Positions 16,974 to 27,214 of a DNA stretch of 64,000 nt are shown in pieces. This stretch comes from Methylobacterium durans. GTDB lineage: Bacteria; Pseudomonadota; Alphaproteobacteria; Rhizobiales; Beijerinckiaceae. The notes beneath the pieces were generated by a model that made no database searches, was not told the DNA's origin, and saw nothing but the letters and a program-made list of their open reading frames with translations. The translations under genes and the position numbers were made by a program. Positions within the stretch are counted from its first letter, which is position 1; every line of letters begins with the position of its first letter. The stretch spans positions 5,503,501-5,567,500 of the forward strand of contig NZ_CP029550.1 in assembly GCF_003173715.1 (NCBI RefSeq), written 5' to 3'.

Positions 16974-19497
16974 CGCGGGCCGTGGCCGGGAAGCGCAGAT
17001 CCGCCGCCCCGGGGACCGGCCTCGCCGGCGCTCCGGCGCGGGCGGGTTCCCGGCCCGGCGCCCTGGCCGGCACCGTGCGACTCGTCTCCGCCCTCCTCCG
17101 CCGGCTCCGTCCGGCCGCGCCGGCAATGCCGCCGGAGACGGGCGCGACCTCGGCCGCCACGCTCGCCCGCTACCTCCTGGAGACCCGCTCCGGCCTCCTC
17201 GCCGAGACCCTGAAGCTCGCCAAGTACTCGGCGCTGACCCACGCGGCCATCGCGCTCACCGTGGTCGGATTCTTCTGGGAGACCGCCCCGCGCACCTACC
17301 TGATCGGTCTCCTCGTGGTGATCGGGACGGCGAGCATCGTCGCCATCGTCGCCGCCTGGAAGTATCACGGCCGCTTCGCCGGCACGCCGACCGAGACCGA
17401 GATCGTGCGCGGTTACCGGATCTCGGGGGCGATCGCCCTCGCCATCGGCGCGGGCTGGAGCACCATGCCGATGGTGCTGTTCCCCCCCGCCGATGCCGGC
17501 CACCGCATGATCATCGTGGCGATCGCGGCCGGGCTGATCTCGGATGCCTACACGCTGGGGCCGATCCTGTCGGTGTCGATGCTCTTCGCGGTGCCCGTGG
17601 TGGTCGGCAGCTTCGTGGCGCTCGCCACGAGCGGCGACGCGGTCGCGACGAGCATCGCGGTGCTGCTCGGGATCTACGCCGCCTTCGTGCTGTTCAGCGC
17701 CCGCCGCATGAGCCTGCTCTCCTTCCAGCGCATCCTCGACCGGGTGCGGGTGAGCGACCAGAACCAGACGATCGGCCTCCTCCTGCGCGAGTTCGAGGCG
17801 AGCACCAGCGACTGGCTCTGGGAGACCGACCGGGAGGGGCGCTTCGAGCACGTCTCCGAGCGCGTCGCGCAGGTCGCCGGGCGCCCCGTCGCGGCCCTGC
17901 AGGGGCTGCCCTTCTCGGCCCTCCTCGCCTGCGGGCAGGGGGGCGCCACGGCAGCGGCGCGGCGGAGGTCGTCGCGCATCTGCGCGAGGGCTCCGCCTTC
18001 CAGGATCTCGTCGTCGAATTGCCCTTCCCCGAGGGCACGCGCTGGTGGCAGCTCAGCGGCAAGCCGGTCCTCGACCGGACCGGGCGCCTCGCGGGCTTTC
18101 GCGGCGTCGGCTCGGACGTGACCGCGAGCCGGATCTCGGAGGCCAGGATCGCCTTCCTGGCAAGCTACGACCCGCTCACGGGCTTGGCCAACCGCACCCT
18201 TTTCCACGACCTCGCGGGCGCCGAGTGCGACCGGGCCGCCGAGACCGGCGAGCCCTGCGCCCTGCTCTACCTCGACCTCGACGGCTTCAAGACCGTCAAC
18301 GATTCCTTCGGGCACGGGGCGGGCGACCAGCTCCTGCGCAGCGTCGCCCAGCGCCTGCAGCCCTTCGCGGACGCGGGCACCTGGATCTTCCGCCTCGGCG
18401 GCGACGAGTTCGCGGTCCTGCACCGCTGCGCGGGCCCGCTCGAGGCCGCCGACCTCGCCCGCGCGATCATCGCGGCGGTGAGCGCGCCCTACCGGATCGA
18501 CGCGCTCGCCGCCGAGATCGGCGTCAGCATCGGCGTCGCGCTGACCCCGGCCGACGCCCTCGACCCGGAGAGCCTGCTGCGCAAGGCCGATCTCGCGCTC
18601 TACCGGGCGAAGGCCCGGGGCAAGGGCATCGTCCACCTGTTCGAGCGCGACCTCGAGATCACCCAGCGCACCCGCCGGGAGCTGGAGGCCGACCTGAAGC
18701 TCGCCCTCCAGCGCGACGAGTTCGAGCTGCACTACCAGCCGCTCACCGCCCTGCGGGACGGGCGCGTCGTCGCCTTCGAGGCGCTCCTGCGCTGGCGCAG
18801 CCCCACGCGGGGCTTCGTCACGCCGGCCGAGTTCATTCCCGTGGCCGAGGCGACCGGCATGATCGTGGCGATCGGCCGCTTCGCCCTTCAGGCCGCCTGC
18901 CGGGAGGCGGCGCGCTGGCCGGGCCAGATCCGGGTCGCCGTCAACATCTCGCCGATCCAGTTCCGCACCAGCGAGTTCCTGCGCGACATCGCGGCGGCGC
19001 TGGAGGCGAGCGGCCTGGAGCCGGGGCGCCTCGAGATCGAGATCACCGAATCCGTGTTCCTCGACAAGACCGCGATCACGATGGCGAACCTGCACGAGCT
19101 GCGCTCGCGCGGGATCCGGATCGCCCTCGACGATTTCGGCACCGGCTACTCGAGCCTGAGCTACCTCGCCAAGTTCCCCGTCGACAAGATCAAGATCGAC
19201 CGCTCCTTCGTGCGCGACATCGACGAGCAGGACGGGAACCTCGCGGTGATCGAGGCGATCCTCGCCATCGCCCAGAAGCTCGGCATCGCCGTCACCGCGG
19301 AGGGCGTCGAGACGGTTGAGCAGGCCCAGGTCCTGCGCGCGCGCAACTGCAACGACATACAGGGCTTCCTGATCAGCCCGGCCCGGCCCGCCTCCGAGAT
19401 CCCGGGCCTGATCGCGCGGGTGCCGGAGGATTTCCACAGGCTGTTTCCGGCTCCCGCCCGCAGCGAGATCCAGCCGCGCCTCGTGGCGGGGCGCTAA
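16970..19497 (+). pseudogene. Membrane PAS-GGDEF-EAL c-di-GMP protein, frameshifted
   Basis: Starting at a GTG overlapping the P450 stop (ATG 17126 is an alternative), the gene encodes about five membrane helices (to about 17700), a PAS domain, a GGDEF domain with an intact RLGGDEF motif and an EAL domain with FEALLRW. The frame breaks inside the PAS domain at a run of six G (17938-17943). Adding one G joins FSALLACGQGG to AAEVVAHLREGSAFQDL and restores one protein of about 842 residues. Downstream of the break the frame is open from about 17945 to 19497. All catalytic motifs survive, so the break is recent, a phase-variable tract or a base-calling error. Confidence 0.85.
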
Positions 19498-19693
19498 CCC
19501 GGAGGCTTAGTCCCTGCCGGGACTTGGGCCGGATTCCGGCATCCGGCGCCTGCCGCCTCGGGGCGTGAATCACGCGTCTTCCTCACGCGGCAAATCGTCC
19601 GCGCCGTACGGACCCGCGCGGGTGTTGCGGTACGGAAATGGACCTGCCCGTAGCGAGCAGCCATGATGACGCACGCACGGTCAGGTTGTCAGC

Positions 19694-21502
19694 ATGCACG
19701 CAGACGAGGGCTCCCGCCTCCTTCGCTCCCTCGTCTGGGCGCCGACGATCGGCCTGTCCTGGCTCTGGGGCCTGGGCTTCTTCTACGCGATCCACGTCAC
19801 GGTGACGTATGGCTGGCTCGGCTTCGCCGCCTTCGCGCTGCCGAACGCGGCGGGCTTCTACCTGTTCGGCCACCTGCTCGGTGCGCCCGGGCGCAACCCG
19901 GCCGAGATCCTCAAGGCCGTCGAGGGGCGCTATGCCGGACTGTTCCTGGCCTGCCAGCTCGTCGCCCTCGCGCTCACCGCTTACGGGCTCTGCGCCTACC
20001 TGCTCCTGCCCCTGTTCGGCAGCGGCTCGCTGCTCGGCGCCCTGCTGCTGCTCCTGCTCGCGGCGGCCTCGGGCCACGCGGCCTCGATCGGGGCCTTGCG
20101 CCGGCTGCACGTGCTCTACCTCGTCATCGGAATCGGCGCGGCCCTCGTCGCGGCCCTCGGCCTCGCCCGCGCCGCGCCGTCGGCGCCCGTGCCGCTCGCG
20201 TCCTTCGACGAGCGGTTCTACGGGCTGATGCTGCCCTGCCTCGTCGGCTTCCTGCTCGGGCCCTGGAGCGACGTGCAGCACTGGCAGCGCGCGGTGGCGA
20301 TCCACCGGGAGGGCGGCTCGATCCGGGTCGCCTACGCGGGCGGCGCGCTCCTGTTCCTCGGCCTCCTCGTCCTCAACGGAGCGCTTGCCGCGCTCGCCGG
20401 GCCCGGCATTCCCGTCGCCTCCGCCGACGGCATCCCGGAGGGCCAGAGCGCGGTGACCCAGGCGCTCATCCGCCTGCGCGACCCGACCCTCACCGCCGCC
20501 TTCCTCGTCTGGACCGCGATCGCGGCGGCCTCGACCATCGACAGCTTCTACTGCGCGACCCGCTGGTTCCTCACCGCCGTGACGCGGCGCAGCGAGAGCC
20601 CGCTCCTCGCCTTCGTGCCCGCCGGCCTCGTCGCCTCGCCGCTCTGGACCCTGATCGCCGCCTGCGCCCTGGCCGCCGGCATGATCGCGGCGAATCTCTC
20701 GATGATGTACCTGATGCTGCCCTTCGCGACCCTGTTCGTCGGGGCGACGCTGTGCCTCCTCTGCGAGGCGCTCGGCGCGCGGCCGGCCTATGACGGGGTG
20801 CTCTGCGCGATGATCGGCGCCGCCTCGGCCCTGATCTTCGTCACGGGCTACGTCGCCCCCGCCGGCGCGCTGCTCGCCATCGCGCCCCTCGTCGGCGCCG
20901 TGGGGGCGCTCCCGGCGATCGTCAACCTGTTCGCGGGGGGCGCGGGCGCCGCCGAGGAGGCGCCCCGGACCCTGCCGGAGGGCGAGGCGGCCCTCGCGAC
21001 CCTCGTCGTCCCCCGCGAGGACAACGTGACCTCGCACGGCTTCGACGGGCCCTGGTTCGTGCTCCAGCTCCTGCCGACCTACGACGACACCAACTCGGTC
21101 GGGAACGTCTACTTCGCCAATTACTTCCGCTGGGTCGGCAAGGCGCGGGAACTGTTCTTCCACACCTGCATGCCGGATTTCGACCTCGCGACGACGAACT
21201 TCTACATCCTGACCCGCTCCTTCAACCACGATTTCCGCCGGGAGGCGCGGGAGTTCGAGCCCATCGTCGTCCGCATCCGGATCGCGAGCTACAATCGCAA
21301 GTTCGTCACGCTCGCCCACGAGATCCACAGCCGGACGCAGGGGCTGCTCGGCCGCGGCGAGCAATCCCTGATGTTCGTCGACACGGTCCGCTACCGCCCC
21401 CTCGACATCCCGGCGAGCGTGATGTCGAGCTTCCTGCCGCATTTCGTGAAGGACCTGTCCAAGGCGCGGAGCGGGGCGCTCGGCGGGCTCGCGGAGGCGT
21501 GA
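19694..21502 (+). CDS. Polytopic membrane protein fused to hot-dog thioesterase-like domain
   Basis: This 602-residue protein has two parts. Residues 1 to about 430 form 11-12 hydrophobic helices in a transporter-like pattern (SWLWGLGFFYAIHVTVTYGW; LVGFLLGPWSDVQHWQRAV; STIDSFYCATRWFLT). The last 170 residues form a soluble hot-dog domain with YDDTNSVGNVYFANYFRWVG, KARELFFHTCMPDF and RSFNHDFRREAREFEPI. The TNxVGNVYxxxYxRW pattern resembles the hot-dog thioesterases of enediyne polyketide clusters and 4HBT acyl-CoA thioesterases. The membrane half is reminiscent of sodium:solute symporters, with low certainty. Substrate and topology are unknown. No neighbour explains the role. Confidence 0.65.
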   Translation: MHADEGSRLLRSLVWAPTIGLSWLWGLGFFYAIHVTVTYGWLGFAAFALPNAAGFYLFGHLLGAPGRNPAEILKAVEGRYAGLFLACQLVALALTAYGLCAYLLLPLFGSGSLLGALLLLLLAAASGHAASIGALRRLHVLYLVIGIGAALVAALGLARAAPSAPVPLASFDERFYGLMLPCLVGFLLGPWSDVQHWQRAVAIHREGGSIRVAYAGGALLFLGLLVLNGALAALAGPGIPVASADGIPEGQSAVTQALIRLRDPTLTAAFLVWTAIAAASTIDSFYCATRWFLTAVTRRSESPLLAFVPAGLVASPLWTLIAACALAAGMIAANLSMMYLMLPFATLFVGATLCLLCEALGARPAYDGVLCAMIGAASALIFVTGYVAPAGALLAIAPLVGAVGALPAIVNLFAGGAGAAEEAPRTLPEGEAALATLVVPREDNVTSHGFDGPWFVLQLLPTYDDTNSVGNVYFANYFRWVGKARELFFHTCMPDFDLATTNFYILTRSFNHDFRREAREFEPIVVRIRIASYNRKFVTLAHEIHSRTQGLLGRGEQSLMFVDTVRYRPLDIPASVMSSFLPHFVKDLSKARSGALGGLAEA

Positions 21503-21576
21503 GGCGCCCCGTTTGACCCCGGGCGGCCGGCGCCCAGATAGACCGGTCTGACGGGACGACGGACGGGGGTCGGACG

Positions 21577-21765
21577 ATGGACGACGAGATGCTGCCGCTG
21601 CGCCGGAGCGCGGGCCACGAGATCGGGCAGAAGCTCGACGACCTCTCGGTGGAGGAGATCGGCGAGCGCATCGCCCTGCTGCGACGGGAGATCGAGCGCC
21701 TGGAGGCGGCCCGTGCGGCGAAGCAGGCGGCGAAATCCGCGGCGGGCTCGGTCTTCAAGTTCTGA
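21577..21765 (+). CDS. DUF1192 small protein
   Basis: This 62-residue protein has the DUF1192 signature LDDLSVEEIGERIALLRREI followed by an Ala/Lys helix and the conserved C-terminal SVFKF. Such proteins are short coiled-coil forming and uncharacterised. It starts 74 bases after the hot-dog fusion gene and ends 3 bases from the convergent rocD stop. Confidence 0.88.
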   Translation: MDDEMLPLRRSAGHEIGQKLDDLSVEEIGERIALLRREIERLEAARAAKQAAKSAAGSVFKF

Positions 21766-21768
21766 GGC

Positions 21769-22971
21769 TCAATCCTGCACCACGGCCTCGATCCGCTCCA
21801 TCGCCCAGTCGATCTCGTCGCGGGTGATGACCAGGGGCGGGGTGAGGCGGATCGTGTGCTCGTGCGTCTCCTTGGCGAGGAGGCCGCTTGCGCGCAGGCC
21901 CTCGACGACGGGCCGCGCCCCGCCCGCATCCGCGTGGAATTCCAGCGCCAGCATCAGGCCGCGCCCCCGCGCCTCGCGGATGCGGTTCGAGCGCAGGGCG
22001 CGCAGCCGCTCCAGGAAATAGGCGCCGTTGACGGCCGCGTTCTCGACCATGCCCTCCTCGACGAGGACCTTGAGCGCGGCCCGCGCCACCGCGCAGGCCA
22101 GCGGGTTGCCGCCGAAGGTGCTGCCGTGCTGCCCCGGCTTCAGGACGCCGAGCACCTCGGTGGTCGAGAGCACCGCCGAGATCGGGTAGAAGCCGCCGCC
22201 GAGCGCCTTGCCGACGAGGGTCACGTCGGCCACGATCCCCTCGTGCTCCTCGGCGAGCAGGCGCCCGGTGCGGCCGAGCCCGGTCTGGATCTCGTCGAGG
22301 ATCAGGATGACCCGGTTCCGGCTGCAGATCTCGCGCACCGCGGCGAGGTAGCCCGCGGGCGGGATCACGACGCCGGCCTCGCCCTGGATCGGCTCCACGA
22401 GGAAGGCGACCGTGTTCGGGGTGATCGCCGCCGCGAGCGCCGCCGCGTCGCCGAACGGCACGACGGTGAAGCCCGGCAGGAAGGGGCCGAAGCCGCCGCG
22501 CGCGTCGGGGTCGGTGGAGAAGGAGACGATGCCGAGGGTGCGACCGTGGAAATTGCCCGTGCAGACGACGATCTCGGCGGCGTTCTCGGGCACGCCCTTC
22601 ACCTCGTAGCCCCATTTGCGCACCGCCTTGATGGCGGTCTCGACCGCCTCGGCGCCGCTGTTCATGGGCAGCACCTTGTGCGAGCCGGTCAGCGCGGCGA
22701 GCTCCTCGTAGAAGGGGCCGAGCTGGTCGTTGCGGAAGGCCCGCGAGGTGATGGCGAGGCGCCCGGCCTGCGCGGTCAGCGCCGCCAGGATCTTCGGGTG
22801 GCAATGGCCCTGGTTGACCGCGGAATAGGCCGACAGGCAGTCGAGGTAGCGCCGCCCGTCGGTGTCGGTTACCCAGACGCCCTGGCCCTCCGTCAGCACG
22901 ACGTCGAGGGGCTTGTAATTGTGCGCCCCCAGCCGGGTCTCGATCTCGATGAAGTCCGGGCCGTCGAACAC
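21769..22971 (-). CDS. rocD: Ornithine aminotransferase
   Basis: This 400-residue class III PLP aminotransferase converts ornithine and 2-oxoglutarate to glutamate semialdehyde and glutamate. Motifs are [33 protein letters not shown], the cofactor aspartate in [14 protein letters not shown], the Schiff-base lysine in [12 protein letters not shown] and STFGGNPLA. The N-terminal [15 protein letters not shown] is typical of ornithine rather than acetylornithine aminotransferase. I place the start at a GTG (22969-22971) with GGGGAG six bases upstream; no ATG fits. Confidence 0.93.
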   Translation of the reverse strand: MFDGPDFIEIETRLGAHNYKPLDVVLTEGQGVWVTDTDGRRYLDCLSAYSAVNQGHCHPKILAALTAQAGRLAITSRAFRNDQLGPFYEELAALTGSHKVLPMNSGAEAVETAIKAVRKWGYEVKGVPENAAEIVVCTGNFHGRTLGIVSFSTDPDARGGFGPFLPGFTVVPFGDAAALAAAITPNTVAFLVEPIQGEAGVVIPPAGYLAAVREICSRNRVILILDEIQTGLGRTGRLLAEEHEGIVADVTLVGKALGGGFYPISAVLSTTEVLGVLKPGQHGSTFGGNPLACAVARAALKVLVEEGMVENAAVNGAYFLERLRALRSNRIREARGRGLMLALEFHADAGGARPVVEGLRASGLLAKETHEHTIRLTPPLVITRDEIDWAMERIEAVVQD

Positions 22972-23030
22972 GCCGATCTCCCCGTGGCTCTCGCCCCCGG
23001 ACGCGCTCCCGAAGCCTGGCAAGCGGCGCG

Positions 23031-23309
23031 TCAGGACAGGTGCCGTGCCCGCCCGCTCGGCCCTCCTGCGGCCTCGTCGGCCTCGAGGTCCGTGAAGGGC
23101 ACGGTGAACAGGACGTGGTGCGCCTCGTCGGCCACCGAGAAGCGGTAGCCGCTGAAGAGCGGGTTGCCCGCGCCCTCCTCCGGCGTCACGAAATGGGCGC
23201 CGTGGCGGGCCTCCGCGAGGGCGGCCGAGGCATCGGCGCAATCGAGGCCCTCGTGGTCGAGGCACACGACCCCCGACGGGGTCCGGACGTCGAAGTAGAA
23301 TCGCGGCAT
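23031..23309 (-). CDS. DUF6894 small protein (copy 1)
   Basis: This 92-residue protein opens with [13 protein letters not shown], then [17 protein letters not shown], the pattern of the DUF6894 family common in Methylobacterium and Bradyrhizobium. Function is unknown. It lies 59 bases upstream of rocD in the same direction. A second, shorter member is at 46738-46980. Confidence 0.75.
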   Translation of the reverse strand: MPRFYFDVRTPSGVVCLDHEGLDCADASAALAEARHGAHFVTPEEGAGNPLFSGYRFSVADEAHHVLFTVPFTDLEADEAAGGPSGRARHLS

Positions 23310-23542
23310 GGCACCATCCGTTGCCCGCCCCCGGTGGCGCGGACCGTCTCGTGCCTCGCGCCGGGCCCGAGTGTGGCGCGAATCCGCGCCCCTGTCACGG
23401 GCCCTCCGCGCCGGAGCGCGGACCGGCGGGCGGCCCGTCCGAACCGGCGCCACACCCGGCGGGGCCTTGGCCCGACTGGCGCCGCGCCCGGCGCCCCGCT
23501 ACCTGAATGCGGGGGAGCGGGACCAGCGAGGGTCGAGACATC

Positions 23543-24373
23543 ATGGACAAGCCCGTCGTCATCGCCGTCGCCATCACCGGCTCGGTGCCGCGCAAAGCCG
23601 ACAACCCGGCGCTCCCCGTCACGGTCGCCGAGCAGATCGAGTCGACCCACGAAGCGTACGAGGCGGGCGCGAGCCTCGCCCACATCCACGTGAGGAACGA
23701 CGACGAGAGCCCGTCCTCCGATCCCGAGCGCTTCGCCGCCGTGCAGGAGGGTCTGCGCCGGCACTGCCCCGGGCTGATCGTTCAGTTCTCCACCGGCGGG
23801 CGCGGGCGCGACCCCTCCGCCCGCGGCCTGCCTCTGATGCACCGGCCCGACATGGCCTCGCTCTCGACGGGCTCGGTCAACTTCCCCACCATCGTCTACG
23901 AGAACCACACCAGCCTCGTGACGGACCTCGCCGCGCGGATGCGCGAATTCGGCGTGCGGCCCGAGATCGAGATCTTCGACCTCTCGCACCTGCACGGGGC
24001 GAAGCGCCTCGTCGAGGCGGGCCTCATGGACGCGCGGCCCCACGTGCAGTTCGTGATGGGGGTGCAGAACGCGATGCCGGCCGAGGCCCACCTCCTCGAC
24101 ATCCTGCTCGCCGAGCTGCGCCGGCTCCTGCCGCAGGCCACCTGGACCGCCGCCGGCATCGGCCGCAACCAGGCGATCGTGATGGAATGGGCGCTCGCCC
24201 GCGGGGCGGATGCCGTGCGCACGGGACTCGAGGACAACATCCGCGTCACGAAGGACCGGCTCGCCGCGAGCAACGCCGAGCTCGTGCGCCTGGCGGCCGA
24301 GGCGCTCGCCCGTCACGGCGGGCGGCCCGCCACGCCCGCCGAGGCGCGAGCCGCGCTCTCGCTGCCCGCCTGA
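23543..24373 (+). CDS. BKACE-family beta-keto acid cleavage enzyme (DUF849)
   Basis: This 276-residue TIM-barrel enzyme condenses a beta-keto acid with acetyl-CoA, giving acetoacetate and a new CoA ester. Metal-binding AHIHVRND near residue 47 is the H-x-H motif. IVQFSTGGRG, MASLSTGSVNFP and GADAVRTGLEDNI are family signatures. The prototype Kce acts on 3-keto-5-aminohexanoate in lysine fermentation, but many BKACEs act on carnitine-derived or other keto acids, so the substrate is open. It diverges from the DUF6894 gene and converges on the SDR gene. Confidence 0.88.
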   Translation: MDKPVVIAVAITGSVPRKADNPALPVTVAEQIESTHEAYEAGASLAHIHVRNDDESPSSDPERFAAVQEGLRRHCPGLIVQFSTGGRGRDPSARGLPLMHRPDMASLSTGSVNFPTIVYENHTSLVTDLAARMREFGVRPEIEIFDLSHLHGAKRLVEAGLMDARPHVQFVMGVQNAMPAEAHLLDILLAELRRLLPQATWTAAGIGRNQAIVMEWALARGADAVRTGLEDNIRVTKDRLAASNAELVRLAAEALARHGGRPATPAEARAALSLPA

Positions 24374-24391
24374 GGGGGCCGCCGCTCTCCC

Positions 24392-25378
24392 TCAGCGCCG
24401 GGCGCGGGAGGCCGCGCTCCCGAGCGCCACGAGGGTGGCGCCGCCGAGGATCGCCAGCCCCGTCAGGCCGAGCGTCCGGGCGGAGGGCGCGCCGTGCCGC
24501 GCGCGCCAGCCGCCGCTCGTGCGGGGCGGGTCGTCGAGGGGCCGGCGGATGGCGCCGTAGCTGTGGCGCGCGGGCGCGGCCCGGTCGAGCATCCGGTGGA
24601 TCGCCGCGCCCGTGGCGTGCTCGGTCGGGCCGGGGGCGAGGGCGTAGGCGACCTGCGCAGCCCGGGCCGGCCAGCCGACCGCGACCTCGTCGTGGGAACG
24701 GCGGGCGAGGCGCACGAAGGTCTCGGCGACCTCCTCGGGCGCGTAGACGAGGGGGCCGCTGTCGATCCGCCGCCCGGAGACGTTGGCGCCGTGCTCCAGG
24801 CCCGGCGTGTCGATCATGGCGGGAAAGACCGAGCAGACGTGGATGCGCGGGTGGCGCCGCACTTCCTGCCGCAGGCTCGCGGTGAAGCCCCGCAGCCCGA
24901 ACTTGCTCGCCGAGTAGGCGGCCGCGAAGGGCGCCGGCGCCCAGCCGCCGAGGGAGATGTTGGTGATGAGCGTGCCGTGGCCCTGGCGGAGGAAGCGGGG
25001 CAGGGCCGCGTAGGCGCCGTACATGCCGCCGAGGAGGTTGATCTCGACGGTGCGGCGGTGGAGGTCGAGGGGCGCGTCCTGATACGGCCCGAACACCCCC
25101 CGTGCCGGCATTGTTGATCCAGATGTCGAGGCGCCCGAACGCCTCCTCGGCGCGCCTGGCGAGGCGCTCCACCGCCTCCGGGTCGGTCACGTCGGTGGAG
25201 ACCGCGATGGCCTCCGCCCCCCGCGACCGGCACGCGGCGGCGATCGTCTCCAGCGCCTCCGGCCTGCGGGCGGCGAGGGCGAGGCGGGCCCCCGGCGCGC
25301 GAAGGCGAGCGCCGCGGCCCGGCCGATGCCGCTCGATGCGCCGGTGACGACGACGACGGCGCCGCGAAGATCCCTCAT
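24392..25378 (-). pseudogene. Short-chain dehydrogenase/reductase, two frameshifts
   Basis: The three reading-frame pieces join into one SDR of about 328 residues: VVVVTGASSGIGRAAALAFARRG (nucleotide-binding), RLDIWINNAGTG, then VFGPYQDAPLDLHR, the catalytic Tyr/Lys in AYSASKFGLRGF, and a C-terminal hydrophobic tail. The first break is at a run of five C (25289-25293), where one base is missing. The second is at six C (25096-25101), where one is extra. Both are in homopolymers and compensate in opposite directions. Either the gene is dead or these are sequencing errors; catalytic residues are all present. Confidence 0.85.
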
Positions 25379-25786
25379 GCCCGCTCCCTCATGAACGATC
25401 GCTCAAGCCTGCGCCTCCGGACCGGGGCCGAGCCCGCGGCAGGACGCGCGGCCGCGCCCGGGCTACCGCGATGTCATGACCGGTCTCATGGACGGTCTCG
25501 AAGGAGCAACCGCGGCCCTCCCGGCCAGTTCCGAGGCTCCGGATTGCGGATCGGCCAAGCTGAAACCGGCTCCCACCTGCGGCGTTGGTCCCGCACGCGG
25601 CACGGCTCCCACTCGGCTCCCACGCGCGGGAACCGGCATGAGCCGGCCGATCCGCCGGCGAACGCGCCCATCCCGACGTCGAAGAGATCGCCCCTGAGGC
25701 GGCGTCCGCGCCGCGTCCCGCACCCCGGTGCGGCGGCGACGGCCCGAGCGGCGGACCGATCAACGCAACCGCAGAGGAGACACGCG
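25379..25786. other. Intergenic region
   Basis: A 408-bp region between the divergent SDR gene and the small gene at 25787. It reads open in the same frame as the downstream gene, but the translation is Arg/Pro/Ser-rich and looks non-coding. No repeat or strong hairpin is noticed. Confidence 0.4.
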
Positions 25787-26020
25787 ATGGCGAAGGCCGA
25801 CAGGCACAACATGGGTCCCGGGGCACAGGGCAAGGGCTCGGGCACCGGCGCGATGACGGAACTGCCGGAGGGCGTCCTCCCGGAGAACAGCGTGCTCAGC
25901 AACCGGGACAAGTCCCGCCACAGCGACGAGCGCGGCCTCGACGGGCGCCATGTCCAGACCGAGCAGTACCACGACCATGCGGGTGCCCGGCGGAACTTCG
26001 ACGACGAGGGTCGCGGCTGA
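25787..26020 (+). CDS. Small hydrophilic hypothetical protein
   Basis: This 77-residue protein has GAGGAGA at 25774-25780 seven bases before ATG. It is very hydrophilic and rich in Gly, Asp, Arg and His: KADRHNMGPGAQGKGSG, TELPEGVLPENSVLSNRDKS, DGRHVQTEQYHDHAGARRN. It has no hydrophobic core, so it may be intrinsically disordered, possibly stress-related. No family is recognised. Confidence 0.65.
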   Translation: MAKADRHNMGPGAQGKGSGTGAMTELPEGVLPENSVLSNRDKSRHSDERGLDGRHVQTEQYHDHAGARRNFDDEGRG

Positions 26021-26026
26021 GGGGCC

Positions 26027-26902
26027 CTACTGCGCCGCCTCGGCGACCCGGACGGGGCCGCCGGCATCGCGCAGGATCTCGTCGGCCGCGGCGCGCGCGA
26101 GGAGCGCGTAGCCGCGGTCGGCCATGTGCAGCCCGTCGGGGGCAAATAGCTCCTTGCGGGTCAGCCGCGCCTCGTTGATCCAGCTGCGCATCAGCTCGGA
26201 GCGCCGGATCACCGGAACGCCGGTCTCCTCGCCGATCTCGCGCACGGCGTCGCGGAAACGGTACGAGCCCGGCGTCGCATCGAATTTCGGGCACCATTGC
26301 GGTTCCATCAGCACCACGTCGATGCCGGCCTCCCGCATGGCGCGCAGGCCCGTCAGGGTCGCCTCGCGGAAATGGTCGAGGTCGATCCCGCGCAAGGGGT
26401 CGTTGCTGCCCGTCTGCCAGATCACGAGCTGGGGCTTGGCCGCGATGACGTCGCGCTCGAGGCGGCGCATCATGTCGTCCACGTGCTCGCCGCCGATGCC
26501 GCGGTTCAGAACGCTGACGCCGCCGACGAGATGCGGCAGGGCGCGGTTCAGGGCGGCCTGGAGCCGGGCCGGGTAGGCGGCCGCCGGGCTGCTCGCGCCG
26601 ACGCCTTCCGTGGAGGAGGAGCCGAAGGCCACGATCCGCAGGGGACCGCCCGCGGCGAGCTGCTCGCGCACATGGGGCAGGTCCATCGCGGGCGAGGATT
26701 CGAAGCCGAGGATGGCGAGATCAAACCCCTCCGGCAGGAGATCCGCGTAGGCGAGCACGGCGGTGGGCAGCACGCTTAGGCCGACGAGGACGGCCGCGCC
26801 CCGCAGGAGCGCGCGCAGCGGCCGGACACGGGAGCTGAGGGAGGAGGCGATTCGGGCGATCATCGGCGCAGCGGGCTTCGGCGTCTTCACTCTAGAGGTC
26901 AT
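26027..26902 (-). CDS. SGNH/GDSL-type hydrolase, exported
   Basis: This protein of about 291 residues has an N-terminal hydrophobic segment (LLRGAAVLVGLSVLPTAVLA) consistent with export. The SGNH blocks are all visible: block I IVAFGSSSTEGVGA (GSS instead of GDS), block II NRGIGGEHVDDM, block III WQTGSNDPL and block V APDGLHMADRGY with the Asp-His pair. It is probably an esterase or lipase-like deacylase; the substrate is unknown. The start is uncertain: 26902 is used, and ATG at 26863 is also possible. Confidence 0.8.
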   Translation of the reverse strand: MTSRVKTPKPAAPMIARIASSLSSRVRPLRALLRGAAVLVGLSVLPTAVLAYADLLPEGFDLAILGFESSPAMDLPHVREQLAAGGPLRIVAFGSSSTEGVGASSPAAAYPARLQAALNRALPHLVGGVSVLNRGIGGEHVDDMMRRLERDVIAAKPQLVIWQTGSNDPLRGIDLDHFREATLTGLRAMREAGIDVVLMEPQWCPKFDATPGSYRFRDAVREIGEETGVPVIRRSELMRSWINEARLTRKELFAPDGLHMADRGYALLARAAADEILRDAGGPVRVAEAAQ

Positions 26903-27214
26903 ACAGGCCAAACAGGAAGAACCCGCTCGTTTGATCAGATGAATGCGGCGGAACTTCGTAACACATAATTCATCATTCGTCTGCCCCGTTTGGCGGCCTG
27001 CGGACGGCAGCCCGGCCTCCTGATCCGGCGGTTCTCGGTCGACAATACGCGGTGTCGACAAGCGTACGAAGCGCAAGGCGCGAAATCTCCGGAGGAAAAC
27101 GCCCCATTCGTCTCAAGACCTTAACGAGTGTTAGATCACGCACGCATCGGATTGATACAGTCCCGCGCCTTCGGAAGTCCGTCGGAGACCTGACAATCAG
27201 CGCGGAACCGTCCC
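26903..27214. promoter_or_regulatory. Divergent promoter region
   Basis: A 312-bp gap between the SGNH hydrolase and the EgtD-like gene. It has AT-rich stretches (taacacataattcatcatt near 26958-26977, and gaccttaacgagtgttagat near 27117-27136) unlike the flanks. Promoters for both genes are likely; no specific operator is identified. Confidence 0.4.
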
